From the NCBI GenBank assembly GCA_038503035.1, contig JAVSML010000044.1, positions 186,001 through 250,000 on the forward strand: 64,000 nucleotides of DNA, read 5' to 3'. Position numbers and translations under genes: made by a program. The notes under the pieces were generated by a model. It saw only the letters and a list, made by a program, of their open reading frames with translations. It ran no database searches and was not told where the DNA came from. This stretch comes from Crocodylus rhombifer. Lineage: Eukaryota > Chordata > Crocodylia > Crocodylidae. This document shows, in pieces, positions 1-12,456 of the stretch (its first letter is position 1; each line of letters starts with the position of its first letter).

Positions 1-358
1 TATTTAGTCTTGAAAAGAGAAGACTGAGAGGGGATTTAATAGCAACCTTCAACTATATGAAGGGTGGTTCAAAAGAGTGTGCACCTAGACTGTTGTCAGT
101 GGTGGCAGATGACAGAATGAGGAGCAAAGCTCTCATGTCACAGCAAGGGAAGTTTAGGTTGGATATTAGGAAGAACTTTGTCACTAGGAGGGTAGTAAAA
201 CACTGGAACAAGTTATGCAGAGAGATGGTGCAATTTCCATCCTTGGAGGTTTATAAGACCTGGCTAGACTAGTTGGGATGGTCCTGCTTTGAGCAGGAGG
301 TTGGACTAGATGACATCCTGAAATCCCTTCCATTTCTAATTTTCTATGATTCTATGAA
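1..358 (+). mobile_element. CR1 LINE, 3' end fragment
   Basis: Reads as the end of CR1 ORF2 and its 3' UTR. It has the familiar blocks GAGAGGGGATTTAATAGC, GGTTGGACTAGATGACATCC and CCCTTCCA, then the terminal ATTCTATG-type tandem tail at about 340-358. The last part of the ORF is decodable (FVTRR...KTWLD). The 5' side lies outside the window. Confidence 0.85.
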
Positions 359-1464
359 TTTAACATTGTAAAGAATAAGGTTCCTTCTAGCCCCATTTTC
401 TTATGTTCCTCTACCTATAAAGCAAAGAGTAAAGATAATATCAGTAATAAAATTCATTCTATCTATTCCCAGTATGTATTCATTTGAAGAATTTGAAGCA
501 CATTTCAGATCTCAGTAAATATTTTTATCACCATTACAGATCAGAGAAACTAAAAGTCATACAGTCAGCAGCAAACCTAGGAACAGTACTACTTATTCCT
601 AGTCCCATGCTGTATTCCAGCCAACTGCTGACACTTCCTTTCTTGCAATTTCTTGATGAGTTTGGAGATTCCCTCAGAAAGGGAATGTCTTGATCGGTGT
701 CAGTACAAACCTTATGATCTTTTAACCTACTTACAGCTTATCTAGTCCTGGTCATATCCCGTCCTATAGCTCTGCTAACCCAGGCTTGAATTTTCCATGC
801 GGGGGATGGAGAGTAGAAATAAAAAAATAGCAAAATCCTAAGTAAGCTACCACATTGTGGTTATACACTTTAATGTCTGCTGTATATTGAGAGATCAGTA
901 TCACTTTAATGACAGATTTCTTTATCATTGTTCATGCATAACCCTTGCTTTCTCAGTAGGATTAACTGTGCAGCCTCTAGGCACGCCAGTGAGATCAGGT
1001 CAGGGAATGTGGTTGGCCTTGCCTCACTGACAGGAGAGAGCAAAATTGGGTTTTGGCAATATGACTCGTTATCTCTCCTAATCAAATTCTGAGATGTGAC
1101 CATGAACACTTACAGACATTCCATCACATCAGTGTCAGATTAAAGGAATCTCTCTTCGTCTGTTCAGCGATATAAAAAACTGCTGAAATACTAAAAAATG
1201 TGCTGGCCTGATAACAGCATTATCCAAATATGTTCAGAAAAAGCTCACAAATACAATATTATAGTCTTTCAATGGAATTGCACTTGCTAATATACTGTGG
1301 AACAAAGTCATTTAGTACAGTAGAATAGGGGTTTGTGCATACAGACTGGCGAAACAGGTCAATGGATGAGACCAGCCTTCTGTCTTTCATAGTTATATAC
1401 AGCGTAGCTAAAATGCATCTTTCTCCTATCAAACACTCACCATTGCTGTAGTGCTGAATGAGGG
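359..1464. other. Unannotated intron
   Basis: AT-rich sequence; frames up to 78 codons look like chance. No repeat or conserved element recognised. Confidence 0.5.
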
Positions 1465-1610
1465 GAAGTCTTTGCAACTTCCTTGGGCAAGTCATTTAAA
1501 TACTGTCACTCAAATCCCTATCAGTAAAACAGGAATAAAATTGCTTCTCTACCTCACTGAAGCGTAGTGTGACCAAGTACATTACAGATGGTATAATGCT
1601 CAGATGCCAC
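1465..1610 (+). mobile_element. MIR SINE fragment
   Basis: Contains CTTGGGCAAGTCATTTAA, then CAGTAAAACAGGAATAAAAT and CTACCTCACTGAAG. These are the core-to-tail blocks of MIR, a tRNA-derived SINE shared by amniotes. The head is not clear. Confidence 0.6.
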
Positions 1611-2235
1611 TAACATATAACAATACCTACAGCAGATACATGGATTAATACTAATTATGATGGTAAATTTTAGGTGTCATCATTGTGGCAATGTGAGAGG
1701 ATTGTGAATGGGAGTATTTTAAGAAAAGTTATTGAGTTCAGTGTGTCCAGAAGTAAATGTACATTATATCTAAGGACTGAGAGATTTTTCTGTACGTGAG
1801 CCACTTCAGCTCATGGTGATAAGTAGTATTAGAGGAATTATTTAAATATTATTTTCTAATGCTTTTAATAATATTAATAATAGTAGTAGTGATGATGATT
1901 AGGGTAATTATTATTAGACATATTTTAGTATTGGGCCAACAATGTATTTGGTGTTTTTACACAGATAGTAAGGCACAGTCCCAGTAACTATGGAGGGTCC
2001 TTGGTTTATGGTCCATGTAAGTGGGCAGTTTTGCATGTATGGAGCCCCGGTGAGGTCAGTTAATTGGAGTCAATGACACTGTACATGGGTATGGCTGTTT
2101 GTCTATGTGGGACACACTACAAGGACACGGGTGGACAAGACTTAAGCAGAACAAAGAGTTAAGGAAGCAGTAAAAGCTGTGCAACTGAACAGCGAAGGAA
2201 TGCACACGCCTAGTTATTTCCACCATTTCTCTTGG
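1611..2235. other. Unannotated intron
   Basis: Contains a simple AATAAT/AGTAGT/GATGAT patch near 1865-1915; otherwise nothing recognised. Confidence 0.5.
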
Positions 2236-2600
2236 GGCCTTGTTGATTAATGGAGGGGGAAGTAAGAGGACTACTTTGCAATTCTACCTGCATAAGAGGG
2301 ACAGAAGCTGTGCACTTGACATGAGGTTTTCTGGTACAAGTTCTAGATTAAGAAGTAAAGGTCTTAAATGGCAAAGAGATAAATTTAAGTTAGAAGTTAC
2401 AACAAGCTTTCTAACTATGAGGTGGGTTAAGCGCTGAAAAAGATTACCTAGAGATGTTGTGGAATCTGTCAATGGAAGTTTTTAAGTGTATGTTAGGTAA
2501 AGGTTTGTAAAGTTTAGGCAGGAATGATCCTGCCTTGAGCAGGGGGTAAAATGATCTGTCCCCCTGGGGCCCCTTCCAGTCCTGTTTTTCTGTGAGTCCT
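2236..2600 (+). mobile_element. CR1 LINE, decayed 3' fragment
   Basis: CR1 ORF2-end blocks (AAGAAGTAAAGGTCTTAAAT, GATAAATTTAAGTTAGAAG) are followed by GGAATGATCCTGCCTTGAGC, CAGGGGGTAAAATGATCTG and CCCCTTCCAGTCCTG, which are CR1 3'-UTR hallmarks. It is older than the copy at the window start. Confidence 0.75.
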
Positions 2601-3602
2601 TCCAGCCATTTTTTTTCCTCTGCTGAGCTTCAGGTGCATTCAAGGGCTGTTTAATTTACCCCCACGATGTGGGAAATCATCCTGCATCACTTGGGAAGGA
2701 CTCCCATGTGCACAACTGTGGGCTGCCATTGACAAGCACTAGACAGTGCTTTCTTCTGTGCCTGTGAAAATAGGCTGTGACTTAAGTTACAGCTGTGACT
2801 TTGGACCTTGAATGTGGGAGCAGAAGTTAACTGGATTAAAATAAAGCCTTCTTCAGGGCTGAGTAGGTGAAGAAAAAGATTAACAACTGAAGTATAAAGG
2901 ATGAAATCATAGCTAGGAAGAAGTCAACGACAGTGTTGCAATTGACTTCAGCTGAGCCAGGGTTTCACTCAAAATAGCTACTCATTTGCTAAGTTTAGTC
3001 CATAGCTGGTTGATTATGTGGTCTTGATTACAGTGTATAAGTATGTTGTCGGGAAGAAAATATGATGTATTAAAGGGCTCTATAATCAAGAGAAGGGCAT
3101 AACAAGAACTTTGATGTCTTTTAATCAATATTGGACACTTTCCTGGAAGACATTCTTTGTTAAACACATGTTTTTGAGCACAATACCGAAGAAATTAGAG
3201 GTAGCTCTGTGGCTTGTATGATACAAGAGGCCAGAGTAGATTTAATGATGACTCTAGCCTAAACATCTGTTTGTCTCCTTCCGCACTCTCTTGCTAGTTG
3301 TATAAAAATCATTCTGTAATACCATCCAGTGAAAAGGTTGATTTGGTTCTCTCTGTTAGCCAGAAGTGTTTGCCATTTTCTGTGGACTGATCTAATAGGA
3401 GTCTGATCAGATGGTTTGATCTGAATACCCCAATTCAACTTGTGCTCACCTGCATCAGGCATCTGTTTCTTCCTTTGCTTTTTGTATTTTCTTAAATGCT
3501 TGATTGACTCACGAACCATGTCATATCACTGATCTGATTTTCTGTGAAGAATGCCTTTTTTTTTTTTTGACCTATGAACCGCCCATGTTTTTTTTGCTTT
3601 AC
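2601..3602. other. Unannotated intron
   Basis: No feature recognised apart from a T run near 3557. Confidence 0.5.
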
Positions 3603-3800
3603 AGCAGTGATGCTCAAACTTTTGGCCCCACAGGCTAGATCTCTTGTGGGTATCCACAGGGTTGGATTTGCACACTTGGATCAGGCCATAGTCCACCCTG
3701 GCCCTGTGCTACCTGCATTGTACCCTGCTCTTTCTGGATCAGGACGCATGTCTCTGTGGCCTAGCTCTATGTACCAGTGTTCGGCCCTGGCTGCCGCAAC
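3603..3800 (+). mobile_element. hAT-Charlie-like miniature element, one end only
   Basis: CAGTGATGCTCAAACTTTTG at 3603 resembles a Charlie-type terminal repeat (CAGTGGTTCTCAAACTTTTT). The following text (CCACAGGCTAGATC, TTGGATCAGGCC) resembles the body of reptile hAT elements. No matching far end was found, so the right boundary is approximate. Confidence 0.4.
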
Positions 3801-5344
3801 CTCATAACAATGTTTCTTTCATGTTCTGAATGTACTCGATAAGCTGTGCTACCCTCCATAGCATAGAGGCAGTTGCTAGAACTCCTCAATGTTTGATATC
3901 TTTGCAAGCTTGGAAAGGTACAGATTTAAACTAGAGCAAAATAGCATGTTTAAATTATATCCTGCACATTCCAGTTGATTTTTCCATGCAGGTTTCTCAA
4001 TTTTGTTCATTCTTTCTTTTTCGTTGTGTGGGGGTAGGAGAGTGGTAGAGAGGACTGTTTATTATTTGTCAGATTTAATAGCTTAGGATAGTAGATTGAA
4101 GATCAATTTTGGTTTCCAGATATTGATGAAGGAACTAGCACTCAATATCAAGAAGGGGGCACAGTTTGCTTCCTGATGATTAAACAAAAGTTATAAGCTA
4201 CTTCCCGATCTCTCTTGTCCTAAAAATGGTTATAGCTGTACCACATGGAGATAAGGCAGGGTTAAGGTCCTGTGTCCCTGGGGTGCTGATTTGATCACAT
4301 CCAAGAACATTTTCAGCGTACTCGATTCTCATTGACATGAACTGGAATTGGGGGCAGAGTCATCATCAATGGATCCTCAGCACCTTTCCGGATGTTCCCT
4401 GATCAGTGTAGGAATGCCTGACATTTCTAAATAGGCATCATGGATTTGAGACAAAAAATCTGTTGTTTCTTTTCCTTTCAGAAAGCTTTTAGATGCATCT
4501 ATATGTTTTTGTAGCTGATTTCCTATTAATTTGTTATGCACTTTTGGTGCTAACTTTGGCCCTACCCATCCGAGCAGTGTTTCCATTCAGTCCTACTTTG
4601 GAAGGTGATGCTTCAAGAATGACAGGCTTCTATTTTGCATCTGCTTTTAACTGCATTTACAAATGAGATACAGAGGTATAGTTATAGGTTGTTTCACCTA
4701 ACATCTAGAGAGCTAAGCAGGGAATGAGAGATCGGATAAAGGGCCAAGCTTCCATTTGCCAGGTCTGAATGGAGCAAGGCACTGAAATGGTGAAGTGTGT
4801 CATCATCACATATCGCGGTAACACTTTCCAAGCACTTTGTGCATTAATATGCAGAGTAAGGAAAAGGAAAGCTCCTCCATCTATGGCACTATATTGCAAA
4901 TGTGAAAGACTACTGGATATAAAAAGAGTAGCTCTACTTAGGGACAGGTGGTCTGAGAGTTCAGGGAACAGAGGAAATGAGGGTTGATTGAATGCGAAGT
5001 TCGCAACGTTAAAGAAAGCAAAGGTGCATTATGTGTGTGAGTCCTGAGACTACATGTAGAAACAGGGTGATTTGCTGTGCAGGTATCCAGCTAAGGCAAT
5101 TTATATGTGTAGTCATGTTTGCATGTGCTAAAGTAGGTGCAAATGCAAACTAGCAGCGAGCCTCCACTTTTCCAGCACTGGCCAGATTTGAAGAAAGAAA
5201 CAAGTTTTCTTAACATTTAGATTGTGTGCCTTCATTATTACAGTAGTTCATTGAAATAGGTAGTTGCATGAGAGTTGCTGTAAACGCAGGGATGAATTTG
5301 AGATGAATTTCGTATTTAAGTGGAATTTGGCGTGTGTGCATGGT
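3801..5344. other. Unannotated intron
   Basis: No repeat recognised. A 69-codon - strand frame at 4377-4586 is noted under findings but has no assignable domain. Confidence 0.5.
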
Positions 5345-5715
5345 GAGGATGATCTCTAGAGGTCATCTACACGAGGCAGGACCATCTCTATCTAAACCAT
5401 CCCATACAAATCTTTGTCTAATTACTAAAACCGTGGAATCAGCCATGTCCCACAGTTATAATGCATGACACCCTAACCTGCCACAGGTAAAAGATACAGC
5501 AAGGGGATAATGGCAGCTGGTGTCCTACTGCTGCAAGAATTGTTAAAATACCCTTGACAAATCCAAGAAAGAAGGCAACCCCTTCCCCCAACTGCCCTGC
5601 TACAGAGGAAGGCAGAAACTACCACAGTCCATACTAATCTGCCCATGGAGTAAAATTGCTTCCTGACCCCAAAGGTGGCAATTAGTGTTACTCTGAGTGG
5701 TGGAGAACACCTATA
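5345..5715 (-). mobile_element. CR1/L3-like LINE 3' region, reverse orientation
   Basis: AGGCAGGACCATCTCTATCT and AAACCATCCCATACAAATCT are reverse-strand CR1 blocks. Further right, AAATTGCTTCCTGACCCC and AAAGGTGGCAATTAG match the 3' region of old sauropsid LINE copies. The same LINE type is seen on the + strand at 37.8-38.35 kb. Boundaries are approximate. Confidence 0.55.
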
Positions 5716-6404
5716 TTAATATTGATCTACATCATGTATATGTACACACTCATGTACTTGCCTACTTGTGTCATTTTTACCACTGCTTTCATTCAGGCAT
5801 GTCCTTGAAATGTGTCTATTTGGTCTGACAAAATTCAATCGAGTAATAAACAAGTGAAGTAAAGTACTGTAAAAATTCACTGTTTATTACATGCATTCTG
5901 TCTAAGTGCTAACTAGTTGATCTAAAGAGGATTACTTCACCCTGTTGTTGACACTGCTATCTGAAGATGTCTTTTTTGTTATTGTTAGAATAGCTAGATG
6001 AGACATTAAATGCTGTTTAACATAGCCTCTAGTTACGGATGAAATAAAAAGTAGCTCATTATCATTCTAATATATGAATACACTGTTTTTTTCCCAATGC
6101 AAAAAGAAATGTCTGTTGAATCCTTTTGCCCTTTCTGTATCATGATGCACAATTTTACTAACATTGTATACTGTTAGACCTGTACTCTTACTATGTCACT
6201 TACTGAGAATAAGTTTAAATAACTCATTTTCCCCAGCCCCATGGCCATAGATACTTCACAGTCTCAGCCGCTATTTTCATTTGCTAACTACTGGTTTATA
6301 TTCATTACTATCAACTTTCCCATATCAGTTTTATCACTTCTGGAGCTCTCTCTTTCTTGCTTAACTAAGTCATTTACTCTGAGTAACAGTATCCAGAGTA
6401 GATG

Positions 6405-6610
6405 TATATGGAGACATAGAACTAGAAGGGACCACCTTGGTCTCTGAGTCTAGTCTCCTGTGATTGCAGACAGTCATGTAGTAGATGTCCAGTTCAAAAA
6501 AGTGCATGAGAACTTTTTCATGACTACTGTAAAAGGGGGTGGTATTGGTTATCTAATAATCCTTAGACAGCTTTAAATCAACATTGACATATTCATATCT
6601 TATTAGTCTC
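6405..6610 (-). mobile_element. CR1 LINE 3' end, reverse orientation
   Basis: ACATAGAACTAGAAGGGACC, then CTCTGAGTCTAGTCTCCTG, is the reverse complement of the CR1 tail that borders the polypurine/ATTCTATG end. The body decays after about 6500. Confidence 0.6.
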
Positions 6611-6779
6611 CCACTTGTTTTTTTTTTTTTCTCCCCCCCTCCCCCCCCTGCCCCCAATAATTGTTTTCTGTTTTGGGAAATGGCCTTAAAAAAACTGTAG
6701 ATTTATATTTATTTCTCTAAATACATAAGATATTTCTTTTCTTTCTCCATAGTGGTAATGATATGGTATGCAATTGATA

Positions 6780-6900
6780 CATTTTAAGGTTAAAGAAGGC
6801 ATTGTGATCATCTAGTCTGATTTCTTGCCTGGCAGCAGTGATATAAATTGTATGCAGCAATTTCTGCAACAAATGCACTAACTTGTGTCTGGGTTCGGCA
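6780..6900 (-). mobile_element. CR1/L3 LINE tail fragment, reverse orientation
   Basis: ATTGTGATCATCTAGTCTGA followed by TTCTTGCCTGGCA resembles the inverted CR1/L3 3' end. The fragment is short and heavily decayed. Confidence 0.4.
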
Positions 6901-7872
6901 CATCTATCTCCAGGCACTTGTGTATGCTGTAGGCATGGAGCAACAGGTCAGTCAGTGCACGCAAAGTCAAAATTCTAGCTCCATCTTTGGTAGAATAATT
7001 ACTTTGCCTGAGGAGCACCTGTTCCTCCTCTTGTTATCACTGGGATTTCAGGTGCAATTATCTGTGTTTTAGGTCATACAGTAGTCACACTTAATGTATT
7101 ACATCTTTGCAGCACTTCTTGGTATGGCTATCTTGTGAAATCATTTTAAAATAAAGATGGCACAGATTTTATGGCACTAGTTCGTCCCCTTGGCATATCT
7201 GGGCAAAAGTGTAGCAAATGTTGCAAAAGGGATACCATAAACTTGGTGAATGCCGTTGTGTGCTGCACAGATATTTGCATTTATACTTATATCTGTGCCC
7301 AATGTTTTCACTCCATTTTTCCTCTGTGTTCCTCAGTGCACCTGTCTGAAGTTTTGTTTTATTTCATTTTGTTGTGCTTTAGAGAAGTGTATTGGACATG
7401 GACAGTCTCTTCCTTCTCAACTCACATTTAATCTCTTGTCTGCATTACTTTGCTTTGCTTCTCTTTCCCTCTCTTATGTGTTGTAAACCTCCATTCTACT
7501 TGCTTCAAAGCAGGATAGCCAGCCTTAATCAAGTCATTTGACAGCTTGTGTCTCTTTCTGTCGTGACTGAGGTTTATTCTCTGGACTTCAAAGACCCAGC
7601 TCTAATTCCAGCCTGTAAACAGACGCGCTGTAAGTGAGCATAAAGGTGGCATTTCTACATCTTCAACCACTTCATTGAATTTACCTACAAGTATCTCCTC
7701 CATTCCAGATCCCTGCTCATAGCACTTTATTTGTGTCTTTTCCTACCTTTAGTTAGAACATCTGATTATACAGATCCTTTGGGTCTGTTATGTCACAGGC
7801 TACTTGAAATACCCTATTCATAAGAAAGACACTGCATCCATTCTCTGATTACAATCTCTCTGCTTTTCTCAG

Positions 7873-8023
7873 ATCCAGGCTTGCACAGACAGCAGTTTTT
7901 CCTGCAGAGACCATCAAACGTGATGGCCATTGAAGGAAATGATGCCATTCTCGAGTGTTGTGTTTCTGGATTTCCCACCCCCACTTTCACATGGATGCGT
8001 GGAGATGAAGTGATCCCAGTCAG
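7873..8023 (+). CDS. DCC: DCC exon, first half of third Ig-like domain (probably exon 4)
   Basis: DCC is the type I transmembrane netrin-1 receptor that guides axons; its ectodomain has four Ig-like and six fibronectin III domains. Seen: the acceptor tract TCTCTGCTTTTCTCAG ends at 7872, and the donor GTATTT starts at 8024. The exon enters in phase 1 (AT completes a codon begun upstream). It reads DPGLHRQ (first residue inferred), then FLQRPSNV, then [19 protein letters not shown] and RGDEVIP, ending two bases into an Arg codon. LECC supplies the first Ig-fold cysteine and FTW the core tryptophan. The match to vertebrate DCC is from memory of the family: [12 protein letters not shown] and LECCVSG are shared with human DCC. 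The paralogue neogenin is the main alternative and is less likely given the DPGLHRQ lead-in. Exon number is inferred by analogy with the human gene. Length 151 bp; with the next exon it totals 288 bp, exactly 96 codons. Confidence 0.95.
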
Positions 8024-8354
8024 GTATTTCACACTCAGATCTCTCATATAATGAAGCTTCATTTCTTAGAGTGAAGAAAAATAATATTGACTGATGTGTT
8101 AAGTGCTGTCCATATGTTTCACATTTGATGCAATTAGGCCTCTTGAACAAATAACAGAAAAATTAGACACAAAACCTCTTATTAACCTTATGTGCAGCTG
8201 TCCATGTACATCTGAGGGCAGATTTGGTCCTAAATGTCTTTCAGGAAAGGGTCTTGAGAAGACCTTATGGAGTGGCTTAGATCATGAGCACTTTTCTTTG
8301 TGTATAAAGGTGTTATTTGAACATAACTGGGGATGTTTTTTGTCAATGCTACAG
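8024..8354 (+). other. DCC: DCC short intron within the third Ig domain
   Basis: A 331-bp intron running from GTATTT to ACAG. It splits an Arg codon (AG|G, phase 2) and joins two exons in frame. The donor deviates from GTAAGT, whereas the next donor matches it. No repeat was recognised inside. Confidence 0.93.
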
Positions 8355-8491
8355 GTCCAAAAAGTATTCCTTATTGGCCGGCAGTAACTTACTTATCTCT
8401 AATGTGACTGATGATGATTCGGGGACATACACATGTATAGTCACCTATAAGAGTGAGAACAGCAGTGCCTCTGCAGAGCTCTCAGTGATGG
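8355..8491 (+). CDS. DCC: DCC exon, second half of third Ig-like domain (probably exon 5)
   Basis: This exon continues the preceding one after a 331-bp intron. The acceptor ACAG ends at 8354 and a consensus donor GTAAGT starts at 8492. The first base completes the Arg codon (AG|G). The reading then gives [20 protein letters not shown], a DSGTYTC block and ASAELSVM, leaving one G in phase 1. The DDSGTYTC block is the classic Ig F-strand motif and carries the second disulfide cysteine. NVT and NSS are potential N-glycosylation sequons on the extracellular face. The domain is therefore encoded by two exons with symmetric phase-1 outer boundaries, typical of Ig domains. Neither exon has a stop or frameshift, so the gene looks intact here. 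The following Ig domain is expected in the next exon but was not found in the remaining 55 kb. Confidence 0.95.
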
Positions 8492-8497
8492 GTAAGT

Positions 8498-10856
8498 GCA
8501 TACTTCCATGCTCTGTATAAGATAAGTCCTTTGTTTTCTCAAGAATTTTTACAAACATTAGCGTTTTTTACGTCTTTCCGCTTTAGCTCGCCAGGTACTT
8601 CAGATCTTGTTTAAACAGGATCTTTATACAATATATGTGTAATCAATACACCACATTGCTTGAAAGTACCTGATTTATAGTTTCAATGCTATTTAACATC
8701 TGATGATACTACATCTCAACAGTTAATCTATTCAGTTAATACTGTTTTTCTTCTGGTTTATAATGTCCCTGAGTCTAACATGACTAATAGATGTAATTCT
8801 GCTCTGCAACCTTATTGTCGCATGGTGTACACATCTGTAACTTTGCTTGCAAAAAAGGCCTCATTGTTCCCTTAGGATTGTGTGGCCTTGCTTTAGCATG
8901 AAGTGCTTTGTTCCTGAAATGTTCTGCATTGTTGCATTTAACTTAACGACGTTGATGATAATTGTCAAGGGCAGGAATTTAAGAAAAATATGCCTCCGTT
9001 CCCTCCCCGCCTTTACCTCTTCCCTTCTCCCCCCATACTGAATTAAATTCACTGTTAGTAAGTGCTCGCTGACAAATGGTACACTTCAACAGCAACAAAA
9101 ACACGTTTCAGATTACTAAGTGACAAAATATGTTTTCTAAGATACCTTGAATCACAGACTTCTTCCTATGTCAATTCTTAATAGAATCAGAATTATGTGA
9201 AATTCTGAGAGGTGGGGGTTTGGGTTTTTTTTTTCTTTTTTCCAAATCAGTGAACAATAGCAAACTACATTTGTATTATTCAATGAGATTTAAGGAACTA
9301 CACAGATAATACTCGGTCAAACAATAGCATAATTTGAATGTACTGTTCTTTTTGAATTCTGGCTTTAATGGCTTTGAAGCTTATGCATAAAAAAAAATAC
9401 TTTCATTAGCAAGCAGAGCCCTAATTTGGATTATAGGATATTCAGTGCTTGTATAACAATATCCTTTTATCAAGAAATAATAAAACATTGTAATTATGCA
9501 TGATGGAGGCTTAAGTTCCATTGCTTTAGGTGCATTGATATAGTATAGTGGGGGGGGAGGGGTTGGGTACAGTGTGAAAATAAAAATTGACTTTATAATT
9601 GCAAAAGTTGACTTAATAGTAAAACTGTTTTCATTTTGTAAGGAGTCAATCACTGAAATGGAAGATGACTTCTTGGATAAAGTACTAATTTCATTTTACT
9701 GAAAGATGTTGATTGCAAACCCACTATGAAATTATATGAAATGCATGGTTATTTATGGTGAAATAACAATCAGTTACATGAATCCTAAATATTTGCCACC
9801 TGCAGTAGGTTGTAATATTTTATGATATGTGTATACAGTTCCCTTGAAAACTAACAGGAATTGCGCATCCACATTTTTCTGGGATGTTTTGAAAATCTCA
9901 GCCCCTCTTTATATGCGCTTGACTTCAGCTGTCTATGTCAATACATGACTAACAGTTTGCAGTCCATAAGTATTATACAGAGTATACCTGGATAATTTTT
10001 CACACAGACACTGGGACAAATATGGATAAGGTACTGTGATACATGTGGGGGAAAATTTAGGTGATGGTATAATACCAAGGGTGTAAGGAAGTAAGAGTTT
10101 AAAGTGTAGTGTTGATTCTTTGTTGAGCACTGGTAATGTGTGGGAAGCTGTATGGATATAAGCAATGCTTAAATCACTGGACCATGTAGGATACAGCAAA
10201 TTAATACACATGAACAGAATAACATGATGCTGTATGCAAAGTGAACATTATTCATGTAAAATACACAATTGTATATACAAAATGAGAGAGTTTTTTGGGT
10301 TTTTAGTTTACAAGTATCCCTTCACATAGGCGAATATTCTAAGAAAGCATTTGTCAACTTAGCAAATCGTGGGGCATGTTTTGGAAGTAAAGGTTAGATA
10401 CAAACCTTGAAAATGTGACTGCTTTAATGAATGTACATATCTTTGTTTAGCAAAAATTTTGTGTTTATATTCATTTAGAGTAAAAATCTAAAGGATTCAG
10501 CAGAAACTAAGCATCTAAACTTCTATCCGAATACCTAAAATTCAATGCGAGATAATAGAGTCCTTCAGTATTCCTCCTTCCAGAAATACTTGAAAAAAAA
10601 ATCAAAGAAACTGTTTAGTTTTTGAATCCTTATGAGTAAGAAAAACAAAATTGCTCATATTATTAACCTAATGTGTAGATCTAAAATTAATTGATGGCTT
10701 TATTCATTTTTTTCATTTCTGCATTGTTGGGGAACAAATGGAAAGAAATCTATGAATTTTATTCAAGAAAAAACAGCTACTTCTATAACAGACAACTGCA
10801 AATAAGTATGAGTGTCTTGTAAGACACCTATTGTTTATTCAGAAGATAATTTTTTA
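8498..10856. other. Unannotated intron after the second DCC exon
   Basis: AT-rich intron with short T, A and G runs (9221, 9390, 9550). No exon or mobile element recognised. Confidence 0.5.
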
Positions 10857-11168
10857 CAGTAAAAGCCTGGTTGTCTGGCATTTTACTAACCAGCATTTCT
10901 ATTAACTGGAATTTCCAGCCAACTGGCCCGATGCAGGGAGCGAGGGGGCTGGGAAACTTGTACACGGTGGCCGCCACCACCACCCTGCACTGTCACCACG
11001 GTGGCCGCCACCCCTCCTCCCACCCTTCACGTGTGGCCGCTGACACCTTCTCCACCCCCCAGCACCCCTGCATCTGTCTGGAAACCCCTGTGCCGTAGGT
11101 AACCAGCATTTTTAGATTACCAGCACCCCCCCATTCTCCATGCATGCTGGAAAACAGGGCTTTTACTA
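10857..11168. mobile_element. pogo/Tigger-like miniature DNA transposon
   Basis: Left end is TA then CAGTAAAAGCCTGGTTGTC; the right end read in reverse is AGTAAAAGCCCTGTTTTCC beside TA. Near-perfect terminal inverted repeats beginning CAGTAAAA with a TA target duplication fit the Tc1/mariner-pogo group. The 312-bp body is GC-rich and contains CGGTGGCCGCCACC twice. No transposase frame, so it is non-autonomous. Confidence 0.75.
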
Positions 11169-11710
11169 TAATTGTGAACAGTTATGTTGTATGAAAAAGG
11201 CAGGTACAGCCTTTGTTCTGATGACTGTGTGAGTAGGCCATTGCTAGATTAAACATGCAGGTCAGTGCTAGATCAACATTTGGTCGTGGGGACTAATGCA
11301 TCATGGTGAGATACTCTTTTAAATAGTGAAGCTATCTGGAAAGAAAATGAATGTATTTTACTGTGGAGATCCTATCAATACTTTAAAAAAGCTAAACATA
11401 ACTGTGCTTACATGCACAGAAATACCAAAGATGCAGAGAGGAATGTATATACTGGAAAAGATGCAGAGAATTTTTGCAAAAATTTTAACTAGGACTATTT
11501 TGAGTAAAAACCCTTTTAGGCAACAAAAAGGTAAGAAAATCCAGTGAATATTACTTACTTGTTTATAAATCAGTTATATGCTTAGTAATAAATAGGCAAT
11601 GACAGTAACAGGTATAATTAACATAATCATTGTCCATTATAAACGGTTCTCCCCATATATTTTCAGACTTCCAGAAACATTTTTTTTTAGAGAGAGGTTT
11701 TTCATGGTTA

Positions 11711-11836
11711 GTCATTTGAAAGGTTTTAGCAAGCTTGAATAAAGTTCCTTTCATTACAAAATCTGCAATATAGTTCCTTTCTCTTGGAAGGAATTGTGAT
11801 AGGATCCACTGCAATTTTCTACAAGAATGAGGTTTT
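11711..11836. repeat. Unclassified interspersed repeat, copy 1
   Basis: About 125 bp that recurs in the same orientation at 13864-13988. Shared blocks include AAATCTGCAATATAG, TCCTTTC, ATAGGATCCA and TGCAATTTTCT. On the - strand both copies read through KGTLFKL. I do not recognise the family. Confidence 0.6.
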
Positions 11837-12456
11837 TACACATACAGTTGCATGACTGGGGCCTTATTTTGTAAAACTGATTTTGAGTGGTCAATAACTG
11901 GGTTACCAGGCTCACTCAGAGTATTACAGGATGGTGCCATGATCCACCCTTTCTTTGCTTCCTATTTCCAGCAACCCCATAAAGCAATTAGAGTGGGAAG
12001 TTTCTAGCCTTCAGCACTGGGAGTAGATAGTTCGCTTACTGTATCTGAGTTCTCCCCCACCCCCAACCTGGAAAGTCACGTCTCAAACTATCTACATTTT
12101 ATATATTCTGGAGGCACTTGCATCTTATTTTGACTCTTAGATTTCAAACACCAATGTAATACTTTTGATTGTGCTATGTATAGACCAGGTCTAAATATAT
12201 CCTAGGCATATATTAATATTGCACTTGGACCTCACACCTGTTTTCAGAAGTGTCTGATATTTGCATAGGATTTTAGGAGAATTCTGATGCTGGGAATGAA
12301 ATGTTGGGGTTTATATTAGTTCTTTAACTGTTTGGATTTTTTTCATTCTGTTTCTGTGATTTGAATATCCTTAAACATGTCTTCTAAAGAACAGTAGAGA
12401 AGGCAAGAGTTGCACAATAGCATTAGGACAGAATCATGGGACCAGTTAGTCTCAAA

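Larger units (their letters stand above)
1..7872 (+). other. DCC: DCC intron upstream of the third-Ig exons (partial)
   Basis: Inferred intron from the strand and phase of the exon at 7873. It enters from outside the window and ends at TTCTCAG. It carries CR1, MIR and hAT relics listed separately. No exon-like conserved reading frame was recognised inside it. Confidence 0.85.

Noticed and set aside
7873..8491. Assignment to neogenin (NEO1) instead of DCC
   Set aside because: The remembered DCC third-Ig sequence agrees closely ([27 protein letters not shown]); neogenin is a less good match as far as I can recall.
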